Part shown: piece by piece, positions 7,268 to 16,465 of the stretch
Position numbering within the stretch: the stretch's first letter is position 1
Layout: each line of letters starts with the position of its first letter
IMG/VR virus record: IMGVR_UViG_3300021961_000339
Location: 1-33,386 of that record
Direction: 5' to 3' (one strand)
Length of the DNA stretch: 33,386 bases
Source of the DNA: a virus
The notes under the pieces: model-generated
Told to the model about the DNA's origin: nothing
The model's input: the letters and a program-made list of their open reading frames with translations, nothing else
Databases searched by the model: none
Translations under genes and position numbers: made by a program

Positions 7268-10200
7268 TTATGCCTGAGCCTCAATCCATGAGATACGAGC
7301 CGAGATGTTACCTGAGGCAGTACCGATATTTGTAGCCGTAAGGACGATTACATCGGGACCGTTAGGGAAACTAGGGCTAGAGACGTTGCCGTCGCCAGAG
7401 ATAATCGAGTTACCAAGGTCTCGGGTAGTACTGAGGTCGTAGTTAGAGACGTTGTAGTTGGAAGCTCCACCACCGTTTTCTGAGTAGAAAGAGGCAACGG
7501 AGTCACCGCCAGAGATACGTCCAGAGGCAGGCTGAGCATTTCCAGCGCCAGGACCTGTATTATCAAAGTAGATAATCTGAGCCAAAGAACCAGAACCTAC
7601 AAGGTCACGGCCCCAGTCGTCAGGTAATCCAACGTACCCAGTACGAGGCACGAATGTGATACCGCCAGATACAGTACCTCCGTTTGGAACAGACAGGGTA
7701 ACAATGTTAGCTGTAACAGTTGCTACTTGAGCGCCTACACCAATTCCTGAGCCTGAAACAATCATGCCTGGAACAATACCGTTAGTACCAGCGGCGTCAG
7801 TAACTGTAATCTGAATACTGCCTCCGACACCTGTACAGGTACGAGAGGCCTGTAAAGTGGCTGGTGCATAATTGTTATAGAAAATCTGGTTAGGGTTAAG
7901 AAGCGCATCAATACGGAACTGTCCGTTAGTGGTAACACCGATAGAGTTTAACTGCAGCTGCATGCGGTTAGTTAATTCACGGATACCGAAGTTACGGGCA
8001 ATACCGTTATCTACAGATGGGGCTAGACGAAGCGCAAGAAGTGGACGAGTAACACCCGCCGCTACAGGTAGGAGCTTTGTCATACCACCAGTAAAGATGA
8101 AGTTTTCATCGTTATCAAAACGACCATCCATGATGACCGATGAACCCCAGTGGCTGATAATAGGCGCACAGTTCTGAGTAATAGACTGAACTGCCACCTG
8201 AGCATCATTACCAACACCAGTGATAGATGAGTCTGGTGTGAAGGTGACAGGTGTGGTTGTTCCGCTAAATGTAAACGGTGTGTCAGGGTATACGTTTGTA
8301 ATAGATGCACGACGTTGCGAGATAGTGATTGGGTACCCGCGCTTAACTGGGTCAAACGCACCTACAGATGAATAGCGCATAATTTCGCAGTTCACAGCAT
8401 CACGAACGTATAGGAATCCAGAAGGTGGGAAGTTGCGACCATCTTCTACGTACAACGTTGTGTCGTTTGGACCTAACTGAGAGCCTAGGTTTCCTGAAGG
8501 TCCAGCTACCATCTTTGTAAAGATTGATGGGTCGTTAGATACTTCATAACGAGCTGGCAAGTTACCTGAGCGCTGGTAGGCGCCGTTGTTAACGTTGTTC
8601 TGTGGAATTCTGTGACAGAAGAAAATCTTTCCGTCAGGCCCACGCATACCAAAGCGAATGGTTCCTGCACCGTACCATGTGTAGTCGATGTAAACCATCT
8701 GCATACGACCAACATCTAGCTTGTAACCAGATGGGCCTTCTCCATCAAACTTGTCAACGTTCCACTCATCTTGAGGGAAACGGTCACTTTGTGTGATGAG
8801 GTAGCGAGTACGGTTACCTGTAGCTCCGCGGTATGCTGGAGCAACGTTGATTGATGTAGCGCTGTTAATAGCGATTACTTTGTAAGATGAACCCTTGATA
8901 ACAATGCTCTGTCCTACAGTAAGTTGCTTACGGAACTGAGTGTTTAGACCAGTTACAAAGCTTGAGTTCTTAACAACATTTACACGGCCAATGCCTTCTT
9001 TTTCAGAGTGGCGACGGCATACGAACATCTTCTGCCCGTCGTATTCAAAGTAGAAACCATTTTGTTCATCAAACATACCTGTACGAGTAACCGCGCCAGC
9101 CCACTTACGAGCATGTACATATACGTTAGTTCCACCAGGGTTTTGGTCTACTACAGGAAGAGCCTCTGTAAGGACTACTTCATACTCAAAAGTGTTAACG
9201 TCAATGACGCGCTTAACAATAAAGTCATTTCCATTGAAAGGGTTGTATCCAAAACGTGTCTTAACGCCTTCAATGTCAACGGTAACGCCTGCTTGCATAC
9301 CGTGGTCTTGTACAGTTTTTACCGTAACAATATTAGTTCCAATAGCACCGCCATTAATAAACAGCTGTTCCACATCGTATACAGGTGTTAGCTGAGCACC
9401 TGTAGAGAACTGCATACCCTTACCTGACTGGTATCGGAAGTAGCGGCGGGTCTGACGAATAGTAGTAGAGCCCATTGAGTTGGTAGCAGTTGATAGTGAA
9501 ACACCACCATCGTAAGGGCGCTGAACAACGTAGCCGTCTCCCTTAGCAAAGATAAGAGCAGTTGTAGGAACTGATACAGCGGACTGCTGACGGTCTAAAG
9601 CAAACTCAAGAGTAGTCTGTGTAGCAACCTTAGTTACCTGCCAGTTACCATCAAAGCTGTTAGTACCAGAAACTACAATAAGGTTTCCTGGGTAGATGCC
9701 GTGTGGTTGGTCGAAGATAGCGGTTACAGTAGAAATAGGGGCTGCACCATCAACTGTTGCTCTCCAACGGTTAAGGGTGTTAACGCCGCCAATTGGGAAG
9801 TTACCACCAGGGATGTGGGCGCCGTCAAAGATATCTCCACCATATACTGATGTAAGAGTTCCAGACGCTACATCTCCAGAAATAGCTCCACGAGCTGTGT
9901 AGGTAAAAGTAGTTGTAGTAGGAGATGAGGTTACTAGAGCAGTTCCTTCTGCAAGGTAGTTAAGGGTTTCTTGTACAGAAACAATCTGCCCTGGAACTAA
10001 ACCGTGAGGAAGTGCAGTAGTAACAGTCATTGAAGAACGTGGACGTACACCGTTTCCAATAATAGAAACAACGTCAAAAGAGTTACCGCCAGACGCCTTA
10101 GCAAAGAACGATGGGTAACCATTAGATAAGAAAAGGCCTTCCCACTTAGATGGCTGTACAGAGTATTCAAAGTCTGTATCCATAAGTGACTGAGGTTCTG

Positions 10201-10558
10201 AGGTACGAAGCTTTTGTGCACCGTCAATAAAGGTGTCATCAAATGTAACCTTTTGGTGCTCATCATCTACAACAATCTGTAGGGTGTCTGTAGACAACAT
10301 TCCTGTTGTGTCAACAGAAGGATTTAATTGAAATACTGTTCTATAAGCTGTTTCTCCACCTGTATTAGCAATACTGTAATCAGGATATAGGTAGCTAACA
10401 GTAAGTGTTTGAGTAGGGTCACTAAAATTAAATAGAATCTTATTGCGGGTTGAGTTAACAATAAGGAACATGTGGATACGCTTGATGTAGCGGTCAATGG
10501 TGATTGTTTTAGTGGTTGGGTTCCACTCGTAATATTCAGGCGCAATATTGCGTGCCAT
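7268..10558 (-). CDS. Large fibre/baseplate-type structural protein (1096 aa)
   Basis: A 1096-aa virion protein of unknown exact place. The start MARNIAPEYYEWNP (ATG 10558, AGGAAGG upstream) leads into a beta-rich N-terminal domain. Residues 125-135 read LMDTDFEYSVQ, a motif also found in the 1221-aa fibre. From about 165 to 470 there are three copies of a roughly 50-residue beta module with the pattern 'V-T-x-x-x-x-H-G-[LIM]-x-x-G-x-x-V-x-[IV]-x-G' (PHGLVPGQIVSV, PHGIYPGNLIVV, DHGMQAGVTVDI). The middle (600-800) has Tyr/Trp-rich segments (YTWYGAGTIRFGMRGPDGKIFFCHRIPQ). A 'GMIVSGSGIGVGAQV' module lies near 930, like those in the glycine-rich fibre. It ends with VTATNIGTASGNISARISWIEAQA, a common virion C-terminus. 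Phages with such proteins usually carry them in tail fibres or appendages. Confidence 0.8.
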   Translation of the reverse strand: MARNIAPEYYEWNPTTKTITIDRYIKRIHMFLIVNSTRNKILFNFSDPTQTLTVSYLYPDYSIANTGGETAYRTVFQLNPSVDTTGMLSTDTLQIVVDDEHQKVTFDDTFIDGAQKLRTSEPQSLMDTDFEYSVQPSKWEGLFLSNGYPSFFAKASGGNSFDVVSIIGNGVRPRSSMTVTTALPHGLVPGQIVSVQETLNYLAEGTALVTSSPTTTTFTYTARGAISGDVASGTLTSVYGGDIFDGAHIPGGNFPIGGVNTLNRWRATVDGAAPISTVTAIFDQPHGIYPGNLIVVSGTNSFDGNWQVTKVATQTTLEFALDRQQSAVSVPTTALIFAKGDGYVVQRPYDGGVSLSTATNSMGSTTIRQTRRYFRYQSGKGMQFSTGAQLTPVYDVEQLFINGGAIGTNIVTVKTVQDHGMQAGVTVDIEGVKTRFGYNPFNGNDFIVKRVIDVNTFEYEVVLTEALPVVDQNPGGTNVYVHARKWAGAVTRTGMFDEQNGFYFEYDGQKMFVCRRHSEKEGIGRVNVVKNSSFVTGLNTQFRKQLTVGQSIVIKGSSYKVIAINSATSINVAPAYRGATGNRTRYLITQSDRFPQDEWNVDKFDGEGPSGYKLDVGRMQMVYIDYTWYGAGTIRFGMRGPDGKIFFCHRIPQNNVNNGAYQRSGNLPARYEVSNDPSIFTKMVAGPSGNLGSQLGPNDTTLYVEDGRNFPPSGFLYVRDAVNCEIMRYSSVGAFDPVKRGYPITISQRRASITNVYPDTPFTFSGTTTPVTFTPDSSITGVGNDAQVAVQSITQNCAPIISHWGSSVIMDGRFDNDENFIFTGGMTKLLPVAAGVTRPLLALRLAPSVDNGIARNFGIRELTNRMQLQLNSIGVTTNGQFRIDALLNPNQIFYNNYAPATLQASRTCTGVGGSIQITVTDAAGTNGIVPGMIVSGSGIGVGAQVATVTANIVTLSVPNGGTVSGGITFVPRTGYVGLPDDWGRDLVGSGSLAQIIYFDNTGPGAGNAQPASGRISGGDSVASFYSENGGGASNYNVSNYDLSTTRDLGNSIISGDGNVSSPSFPNGPDVIVLTATNIGTASGNISARISWIEAQA

Positions 10559-10570
10559 TCATTTACCTTC

Positions 10571-10984
10571 CTATATCAACGTAATCGGTGGTATCACGGT
10601 TTGTACCACGGTCGTAAAGTTCGTTACTGCTCCAACTGGGAAATAAATTCCAGTTTGTAACAGTGCATCGTTAAGAAGCAGTTGTCCTACTCCGCCATCT
10701 CCAGCAGGTCCTTGGATACCAGTTGGTCCGCGTTCACCTGTTGGTCCTGCGATACCATTAACACCAGCAGGTCCAGTGGCGCCAGCAGCGCCCGCAGCTC
10801 CTGCAGGTCCAGTTGGTCCCGCAATACCTGAGGCATATACTAGCGCATTCCAGTTTTGTGTACCATTACCAACCTTAAACTTTCCAGTGTCAAGTTCAAG
10901 ACCTAGTTCACCTTCTGAAAGTAAGGGGTTAGTGGTTGACCACTCAGACGCCGTACCACGACGTAATTGTAATTTAATTGCCAT
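10571..10984 (-). CDS. Short collagen-like fibre protein (137 aa)
   Basis: A 137-aa protein. Residues 1-50 are a known fibre-head module, '[26 protein letters not shown]' then '[16 protein letters not shown]', widespread at the N-terminus of phage fibres. Residues 53-98 are about 14 Gly-X-Y triplets ([19 protein letters not shown] and on), expected to form a collagen triple helix. A short hydrophobic C-terminus ([17 protein letters not shown]) may trimerise. ATG 10984 overlaps the stop of the long collagen-like gene as TAATG, so the two are probably made together. The proline in the Y or X position makes it a possible hydroxylation substrate. Confidence 0.8.
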   Translation of the reverse strand: MAIKLQLRRGTASEWSTTNPLLSEGELGLELDTGKFKVGNGTQNWNALVYASGIAGPTGPAGAAGAAGATGPAGVNGIAGPTGERGPTGIQGPAGDGGVGQLLLNDALLQTGIYFPVGAVTNFTTVVQTVIPPITLI

Positions 10985-13788
10985 TAGTTACCGCTCACGT
11001 CTCCTCCGTTGATGGTTATAACTCCGCCATAATTAGTTGCAGGGCCGCCACCATCTACGTTCAATAGTGTAGTGCCTGTAGGGCCTGTTGGACCTAGTAA
11101 ACCTTGAGTTCCCGTAGGACCTGTAGGACCTTGAATACCTGTAGGTCCTTGAATTCCTTGAGCTCCTGTGGGACCAGTTGCACCTTGAGGACCCGTATTA
11201 CCAATTGCAGCAGCAACAACTACTAACCAGTTTGCTGGGTCATCGATAGGTGTTATTCCTGCAGTAGAGGTGTTATTTCTACGAACGTATGTACCTTTAA
11301 GTGTTGGAGTGTCGTAGAAGACTGCTTGACCTGGTGAGTAACTAATTCCTGCTTGCCAAGTTCCAACAATTGTAAATGGCTGTGGACCAGTTGCACCTGT
11401 GGCACCTGTAGGACCAGTAATTGATAGACCTTGTACACCAGTAGGTCCAACAGGACCTGCAACACCAGTTGCACCTGTAGGTCCCTGTACTTGACCAGCA
11501 TTAATCCACTGGTCGCCATCCCAGATAAATAGGTTTCCAGCTACTAAGTATGGGTCACCAGTTGTTGGAGTTGGAACAGCGGCTTGTAATTCAGCAAATG
11601 TTGTAAAGGCATTTAGGATGTTTAATCCACGGCCTTGTGGACCAGTAGGTCCAAGTGGACCTTGTGGACCAGTTACACCTTGAGTACCTTGTGGACCTGT
11701 TGGACCAGGGACAGTTGATACTGGACCTGTTGGACCAAGAGGACCGATAGGACCAGCAACACCTTGAATACCCTGTAGACCTTGGTCACCTTGTGCACCA
11801 GTTGGTCCTAGTAAACCTTGTGGACCCTGGGGTCCAGTTGCACCAGTCGGTCCTTGAATAGCGCCAGCGCTAATCCACTGTGAACCGCCCCATACAAATA
11901 GAACACCATTGATTAAGTAACCGTCACCAGTTGCACCAACAGGTTGAGCAGCTTGAAGTTCTGCTAATGAGTTGTATGTTCCAAGAACATAAATAGATGC
12001 ACCAGCAGGACCAACAGCACCTGTTGGACCTTGTGGACCCGTGGCTCCTGCGGTACCTGCCGCACCTGGAGTACCAGCAGAACCTTGAATACCTTGAGGT
12101 CCTTGTGGTCCAGTCGCACCTTGTGGTCCAGGAGCACCAATTGCACCAGTCGCTCCTGTTGCACCAGTTAGACCTTGCGGACCTGTAGGTCCAACAACAC
12201 CTTGCGGACCAGTAGGTCCTGCTACTGTGCTAGCCGCACCAGTTGCACCAGTTGGACCTGTTGCTCCCTGTGGACCAGCGGCTGTTAAAGTAAATGAACC
12301 GTTAAGCGCAGAGTCTTCCTCTGATACAAAGTAAAGTGTTGCAGGGCCAGTAAATGGAACATCCCAGAAGACAGTTCCGCTTGCTACACCAGCAGAAAAG
12401 TTGGTGCTAAATCCTGTTGTGTATTGTGCTCCTGAACTATATGCACCTGCTGTGGTTTGTACTCTAAAGGTATAACCAGGAGTATTGATATCAAGACGGT
12501 AACGAAGGCCGCGGATAACAGTAATAGTTGGATTATTTAATCCGTTAATAACGTACTGGCTAGCAGAACGCGTAACTGATAAATCAATACCGCCAGAGAT
12601 ACCCTGTGGACCTGTAGGTCCTGGAACTGTAGACGCAGCACCAGTAGCACCCGTAGGTCCTGTAGGTCCTATGGCTCCTGTAAAACCAGGTTCACCAGCA
12701 ATAGTAAAAGTCCAAGAGCTGAAGATGTCTCCACCAGGGCCTTGGAAAAGGTTAACATCTAGTGTTATCTGAGCGCCGTTTACGGCTGTCACAATACCGT
12801 CTAAAAATACATTGTTGTTTGCTACAGCTCTAACAATAGAGTTAACAATAAATGGATGGTTGGCAACGCTAAGAGTAAAAGTTTTAGGACCAGTGCTTAA
12901 GGTAATTGGGCTTACAGATGTGATGCCAGCAAAACCTTGACCAACGGCACCAGTAGCACCTGTTGCACCAGTAGCACCTGTAGGACCTACGTTACCTTGA
13001 AGACCTGAGAAACCTCGTTCACCCTGTGGACCTGTAGGTCCCTGTGGTCCTGCAAAACCTGTTGGACCTGTTGGACCTGTTGGGCCAGTATCACCTTGGG
13101 GACCTTGAGTACCTTGGAAGCCCTGTGTACCACGTGGACCTGTAGCACCTGTTGGACCTGCAACTCCTGAAGGACCTGTTGGACCTTCTAGATTACCTAC
13201 GTTCTTCCATGCAGAAGTAACAGTGTCCCAAATAATTAAGTTACCGTTTTCAAGTAACCAAGCTTCTCCTGCTACACCTGTTGGGCGTGCGGCTTGAAGA
13301 GCAGCAAGTGTTGCGTACTCTCCAAGAAGATTTAGTCCTTGACCAGGAGCACCAGTAGGACCAGTTGCACCAGCTAAACCAGAAACACCCTGAGCACCAG
13401 TGGCACCAGTAGGGCCTGCGTTTCCTTGATTACCTTGAGGTCCTGTAGCGCCAGTTCTACCTGTTGGTCCTGTTGCTCCAGTTGCACCTGCAGGAATATT
13501 TAAAGTATCAAATACCCAAGCGTTATTGCTGCGACGGTATAGACGTAGCTGTGTAGCGTTTCCAGTAATGCGGACAAAGGCCCAGTTAGTTGGAACTGGA
13601 CTTGGGTTTGCCGCTTGAAGGTCAGCTAAGGTGTCATAGATACCAAGGTAGCGAGAATAGTCTCCCTGAGGACCAGTTGGTCCTGTTGGTCCTGTTGGGC
13701 CAGTTGGACCATTTAAAGGACCAGTCGGTCCTGTAGGTGTGGGATACCAGTTACCGTTATCTGGCGGAACTATAATAATGTCTGGCAT
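10984..13788 (-). CDS. Collagen-like multi-module fibre (934 aa)
   Basis: A 934-aa fibre whose Gly-X-Y stretches (mostly Gly-Pro-Thr, Gly-Ala-Thr and Gly-Pro-Gln) occupy about 19-42, 101-150, 202-284, 366-400, 505-597, 646-722, 769-803 and 863-905. Folded modules interrupt them. Four are copies of a roughly 47-residue unit with LQAA and a Trp-rich end, at 47-97, 154-201, 600-645 and 723-768. Others are '[21 protein letters not shown]' (about 290-365), a cupredoxin-like beta domain (405-503), and '[16 protein letters not shown]' (811-826), which resembles a chitin-binding CBM5/12. Such proteins form long trimeric fibres or capsid hairs. ATG 13788 follows GGAG in the upstream gene. It lies straight after the connector gene, so a head appendage is possible. 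Confidence 0.9.
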   Translation of the reverse strand: MPDIIIVPPDNGNWYPTPTGPTGPLNGPTGPTGPTGPTGPQGDYSRYLGIYDTLADLQAANPSPVPTNWAFVRITGNATQLRLYRRSNNAWVFDTLNIPAGATGATGPTGRTGATGPQGNQGNAGPTGATGAQGVSGLAGATGPTGAPGQGLNLLGEYATLAALQAARPTGVAGEAWLLENGNLIIWDTVTSAWKNVGNLEGPTGPSGVAGPTGATGPRGTQGFQGTQGPQGDTGPTGPTGPTGFAGPQGPTGPQGERGFSGLQGNVGPTGATGATGATGAVGQGFAGITSVSPITLSTGPKTFTLSVANHPFIVNSIVRAVANNNVFLDGIVTAVNGAQITLDVNLFQGPGGDIFSSWTFTIAGEPGFTGAIGPTGPTGATGAASTVPGPTGPQGISGGIDLSVTRSASQYVINGLNNPTITVIRGLRYRLDINTPGYTFRVQTTAGAYSSGAQYTTGFSTNFSAGVASGTVFWDVPFTGPATLYFVSEEDSALNGSFTLTAAGPQGATGPTGATGAASTVAGPTGPQGVVGPTGPQGLTGATGATGAIGAPGPQGATGPQGPQGIQGSAGTPGAAGTAGATGPQGPTGAVGPAGASIYVLGTYNSLAELQAAQPVGATGDGYLINGVLFVWGGSQWISAGAIQGPTGATGPQGPQGLLGPTGAQGDQGLQGIQGVAGPIGPLGPTGPVSTVPGPTGPQGTQGVTGPQGPLGPTGPQGRGLNILNAFTTFAELQAAVPTPTTGDPYLVAGNLFIWDGDQWINAGQVQGPTGATGVAGPVGPTGVQGLSITGPTGATGATGPQPFTIVGTWQAGISYSPGQAVFYDTPTLKGTYVRRNNTSTAGITPIDDPANWLVVVAAAIGNTGPQGATGPTGAQGIQGPTGIQGPTGPTGTQGLLGPTGPTGTTLLNVDGGGPATNYGGVITINGGDVSGN

Positions 13789-13789
13789 A

Positions 13790-14851
13790 TCACTCCACCG
13801 TTGTCACTTGCTGGGTCACGAATGTCTGTCCTCTTAAGAAGGTTCTTTGGAAAGTGTCATCCACAGATGATGTGGCTTGTAGGTCCCAAAAACCTCTGAC
13901 TGGTAGATAGCGTGTGTCCTGTTGTGGTAGCGAAATTCTGATACGTCCAGTCTGAACGTCCACAATTGTAACATCGAAGGCTACCCACCGAGTAGGTGAA
14001 TTTGGGTAAGTTCTAATCTCTGCAGAAAACACTAAATTGGTAACAGGAGCGCCTAGGATAAAGTCCTGTGAATAACTGTCTCCCTGGTTCATAACAAGGT
14101 CTTGAACCTGGATAGTAGATGGGAAGGTTTGTCGACCAATCATGTCATTCTGTATATACACACGCTCTGGCTTACGGCCGTCGTCAAACTCTTGTGGCAT
14201 ATAGATAGGAACAAGCTTATTAGTACGCTTAGAGGCACGGCGCAGGTTACCCACCTGAATACGCCATAGTCCTATATTTAATTGAGCACATAGAGAGCGG
14301 TATTGCTCTTGACGCTGTGCAATCATTCCTGTCAATTGAGCGTAACGTTCGCTTCGTGGGATTACCACACCGTCTGGAGCAGTTATGTTAATGTCAAATG
14401 CTGCATCTGTAGCTAAAACCCAGAGAGCTTCAATAGTAGCTAGGATAGCAATTGGGTACTCTTCTACTGCAGGAAGGGTTGCCATAGTAACGCGGCTACC
14501 GTATGCATCTGTTCTTTCATAAGTATGCTGCTCAATAGCTGTATTAATGAAGCGAGTAATGTCCGCATCAGAGAAATAGCGGAACGCTGTGCCGTTAACA
14601 GTTAGGACTTCACCTGCTGCTATTGGGTTTAAGAATCTAATAGTCCCTGTATCAACCTCTAGCTTATAGCCAGTAGGGGCAGGGATAAAGGCTTGAGAAA
14701 CTCTTACTAAAAGAGTAAATGGGTCTACAGGCTTATTATTTAAATAGTAGGCAGTAGTAGTTCCATCACTTGTTGCAGTGAATTGGAACTCCTTTGGCTG
14801 GTCACCCAACTCCAAGCGAGTTCTAGAAATTAGGTCTGACAACAGGGCCAC
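13790..14851 (-). CDS. Head-tail connector/neck-type protein (353 aa)
   Basis: A 353-aa protein likely to build the connector below the portal. The first 200 residues are helical with a head-completion flavour: MALLSDLISRTRLELGDQP at the start, 'YFSDADITRFINTAIEQHTYER' in the middle, and 'PAVEEYPIAILATIEALWVLATDAAFDI' next. This matches adaptor proteins in which a Asp-rich helix follows the first domain. Residues 245-350 form a beta domain ('LVFSAEIRTYPNSPTRWVAFDVTIVD') like the phage BppU or Ig-type N-terminal domain of tail proteins, and may be a fused decoration. The start is GTG 14851 with AGGAG six bases upstream. Its stop is one base from the fibre start. Place in the operon after the capsid genes supports a connector. 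Confidence 0.6.
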   Translation of the reverse strand: MALLSDLISRTRLELGDQPKEFQFTATSDGTTTAYYLNNKPVDPFTLLVRVSQAFIPAPTGYKLEVDTGTIRFLNPIAAGEVLTVNGTAFRYFSDADITRFINTAIEQHTYERTDAYGSRVTMATLPAVEEYPIAILATIEALWVLATDAAFDINITAPDGVVIPRSERYAQLTGMIAQRQEQYRSLCAQLNIGLWRIQVGNLRRASKRTNKLVPIYMPQEFDDGRKPERVYIQNDMIGRQTFPSTIQVQDLVMNQGDSYSQDFILGAPVTNLVFSAEIRTYPNSPTRWVAFDVTIVDVQTGRIRISLPQQDTRYLPVRGFWDLQATSSVDDTFQRTFLRGQTFVTQQVTTVE

Positions 14852-14879
14852 TAACTACTCCTAACGATAGTAACGAAAA

Positions 14880-14905
14880 AGCGGGCAAACCTAAGTGTGC
14901 CCGCT
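14880..14905 (-). terminator. Terminator after the head accessory gene
   Basis: AGCGGGCA at 14880-14887 pairs with TGCCCGCT at 14898-14905 around a 10-base loop. On the minus strand the stem is followed by TTTTTCGTTA. It lies between the 121-aa gene and the connector gene, and probably lowers expression of the fibre genes relative to the capsid. Confidence 0.8.
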
Positions 14906-14922
14906 GATTCGCCCATTAAATG

Positions 14923-15288
14923 CTAGATAACTCCAGCTAGGTAGCCCTTTTCCTGTAGGTGTTGAGCTACGTGCTTGGACACTTTGTACTTCTGTCCAGC
15001 CTTAAAGCTATAGAAGTTTCCTACTCCTAGAGTCATGTTTTCGATGTCTTCTACGACACGGATTACAACTGCGTCTTCTTCTTTATTAGCGACTACAGTT
15101 ACAGAATCCTCAATAACAGTTGCTCTATTTGGAATAGTAGCGTCTACAACTTCATCAAGTTTAATCTGGGCTTCAGCGGACGCCATAGACATCTCTGCTG
15201 CGCGAGCTTGAAGAGCATCTGCATTATCTGCAATCTGCTGTGCACGAGCGCGGCCAGTAACGTCTTGAGGCTTTACTTGTCTTGCCAT
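14923..15288 (-). CDS. Head accessory protein (121 aa)
   Basis: A 121-aa protein next to the major capsid gene. Residues 1-50 form an Ala-rich amphipathic helix (RARAQQIADNADALQARAAEMSMASAEAQIKLDEV). Residues 60-121 are beta with a typical head-protein end, 'FYSFKAGQKYKVSKHVAQHLQEKGYLAGVI', which resembles the short proteins that follow the capsid gene in many phages (head completion or capsid cement). No enzyme motif. ATG 15288 has AGGAG upstream. It ends at the terminator 14880-14905, so the capsid operon likely ends here. Confidence 0.7.
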   Translation of the reverse strand: MARQVKPQDVTGRARAQQIADNADALQARAAEMSMASAEAQIKLDEVVDATIPNRATVIEDSVTVVANKEEDAVVIRVVEDIENMTLGVGNFYSFKAGQKYKVSKHVAQHLQEKGYLAGVI

Positions 15289-15350
15289 TTATATTCTCCT
15301 AATTAGTATCTGTTGAGTGGGCAGTTTTTAGACGTACCCAGGTCTGTGGA

Positions 15351-16421
15351 TTAGTTGGTTTCTGCAATAACAACAGACTGGTCAGTAATAAGACCAAGAC
15401 CGAAGATTGAGTACCAAGCAAGTGCGTGCTCACGACCGAAGTCAAGAATACCACCGTCACGGAGTTCAACTGGAAGAGAGATTGCGTGACCGAATGCGTT
15501 ATCTCCAATGAAGATAGCGTCATAGCGGTCTGAACCACCATTACCTGTGAACTGTGCTGGAGTGATGTAACCTCCACCAGGTGTAACAGTTGGGTTAGCA
15601 ACTGCTGAGTCAGCGGTGTAGTTAGTACCAGCACCACCAGCTACCTTACGTACCTGTGTTGTTTCGATGAATACGCAGTCGTACAAACGACCAACTTCAC
15701 CGAGCATGAAGTTACCAGGAGCAGCGTACTTAGTTACTTCGATAAACTCTGGGTTATCACGAAGCTGACGGCTCTGGTGTGGGTGGATAAACGCAACGTA
15801 AGTTTCGCCCAAACGTGGGATGTTCTTGGTTGCGAGTGTCTCAACAACGTCCTTAACTGTGTGTGGTGTAAGGTAGTTAGCGCCAGTCATGCTTGCGCGG
15901 TTTGTACCCTTAGTACCATATGCATACCAGTTGTTGACTGCTGAAAGGTTAGAGCGGTCTTCACCGTAGATGGTTGAAGTCGCTGCGTAGAGTGTGTCGC
16001 GTGATAGCTGGTCTAGGTAGATAGCCATGTTACGACCGAGAAGACGTGAGGCAGAAGCCATTACGTCATCGAATGAAGCGTTAAGCAAGAGCTCTGATAC
16101 AGCAAGAGCATAACCATGCTCTGTTACTGTGATTGAGAACTGCTGTGCTGTAAGCGCGTTTGTCTGCATACGAACACCTTCGACAAGTGCGTTAGCAAAG
16201 CCGAGGTTGTTGTAGCGGAGGAAGTTAATCTGTAGACCAGGTGCAACACCAAGTTCAGTCTTCTTGACTGCGAACTGCTCGAAGCGAAGGATAGGCATTG
16301 CCTGGAAAAGGATTTCCTTAGACCAGATAACCTGAATCGCCTGAGTCAACTGTGTGTTTGTACCTGAGTACGCTGTTGGGGCTGCGGCTAGATTGCCAGT
16401 ACCCGTAATACCAGATGCCAT
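15351..16421 (-). CDS. Major capsid protein, N4-gp56 family
   Basis: A 356-aa protein that should assemble the icosahedral shell with the HK97 fold. It reads as an N4-gp56 family capsid protein: 'TQAIQVIWSKEILFQAMPILRFEQFA' near the N-terminus, then 'TELGVAPGLQINFLRYNNLG', 'EHGYALAVSELLLNASFDDVMASASRLLGRN', and 'TYVAFIHPHQSRQLRDNPEFIEV' with 'FMLGEVGRLYDCVFIETTQV', all characteristic of this family, and the usual length of 300-400 aa. ATG 16421 has AAGGAG about 12 bases upstream. It follows the scaffold-like gene by 44 bases, the classic scaffold-capsid order. The gene is expected to be the most highly expressed in the window. Confidence 0.92.
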   Translation of the reverse strand: MASGITGTGNLAAAPTAYSGTNTQLTQAIQVIWSKEILFQAMPILRFEQFAVKKTELGVAPGLQINFLRYNNLGFANALVEGVRMQTNALTAQQFSITVTEHGYALAVSELLLNASFDDVMASASRLLGRNMAIYLDQLSRDTLYAATSTIYGEDRSNLSAVNNWYAYGTKGTNRASMTGANYLTPHTVKDVVETLATKNIPRLGETYVAFIHPHQSRQLRDNPEFIEVTKYAAPGNFMLGEVGRLYDCVFIETTQVRKVAGGAGTNYTADSAVANPTVTPGGGYITPAQFTGNGGSDRYDAIFIGDNAFGHAISLPVELRDGGILDFGREHALAWYSIFGLGLITDQSVVIAETN

Positions 16422-16465
16422 TTTAGTTGTTTACTCCTTGTAGGTTGGATTTGGGATTGTGGGAT

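Noticed and set aside
9008-9391. 127-aa plus-strand frame inside the 1096-aa gene
   Set aside because: Antisense to a well-supported large gene, no ribosome-binding site, no recognisable protein features.
10984-13788. Dense short DNA repeats suggesting a CRISPR array
   Set aside because: The repeats are 9-base Gly-Pro-Thr codon triplets in one long open frame, with no spacers of constant length.
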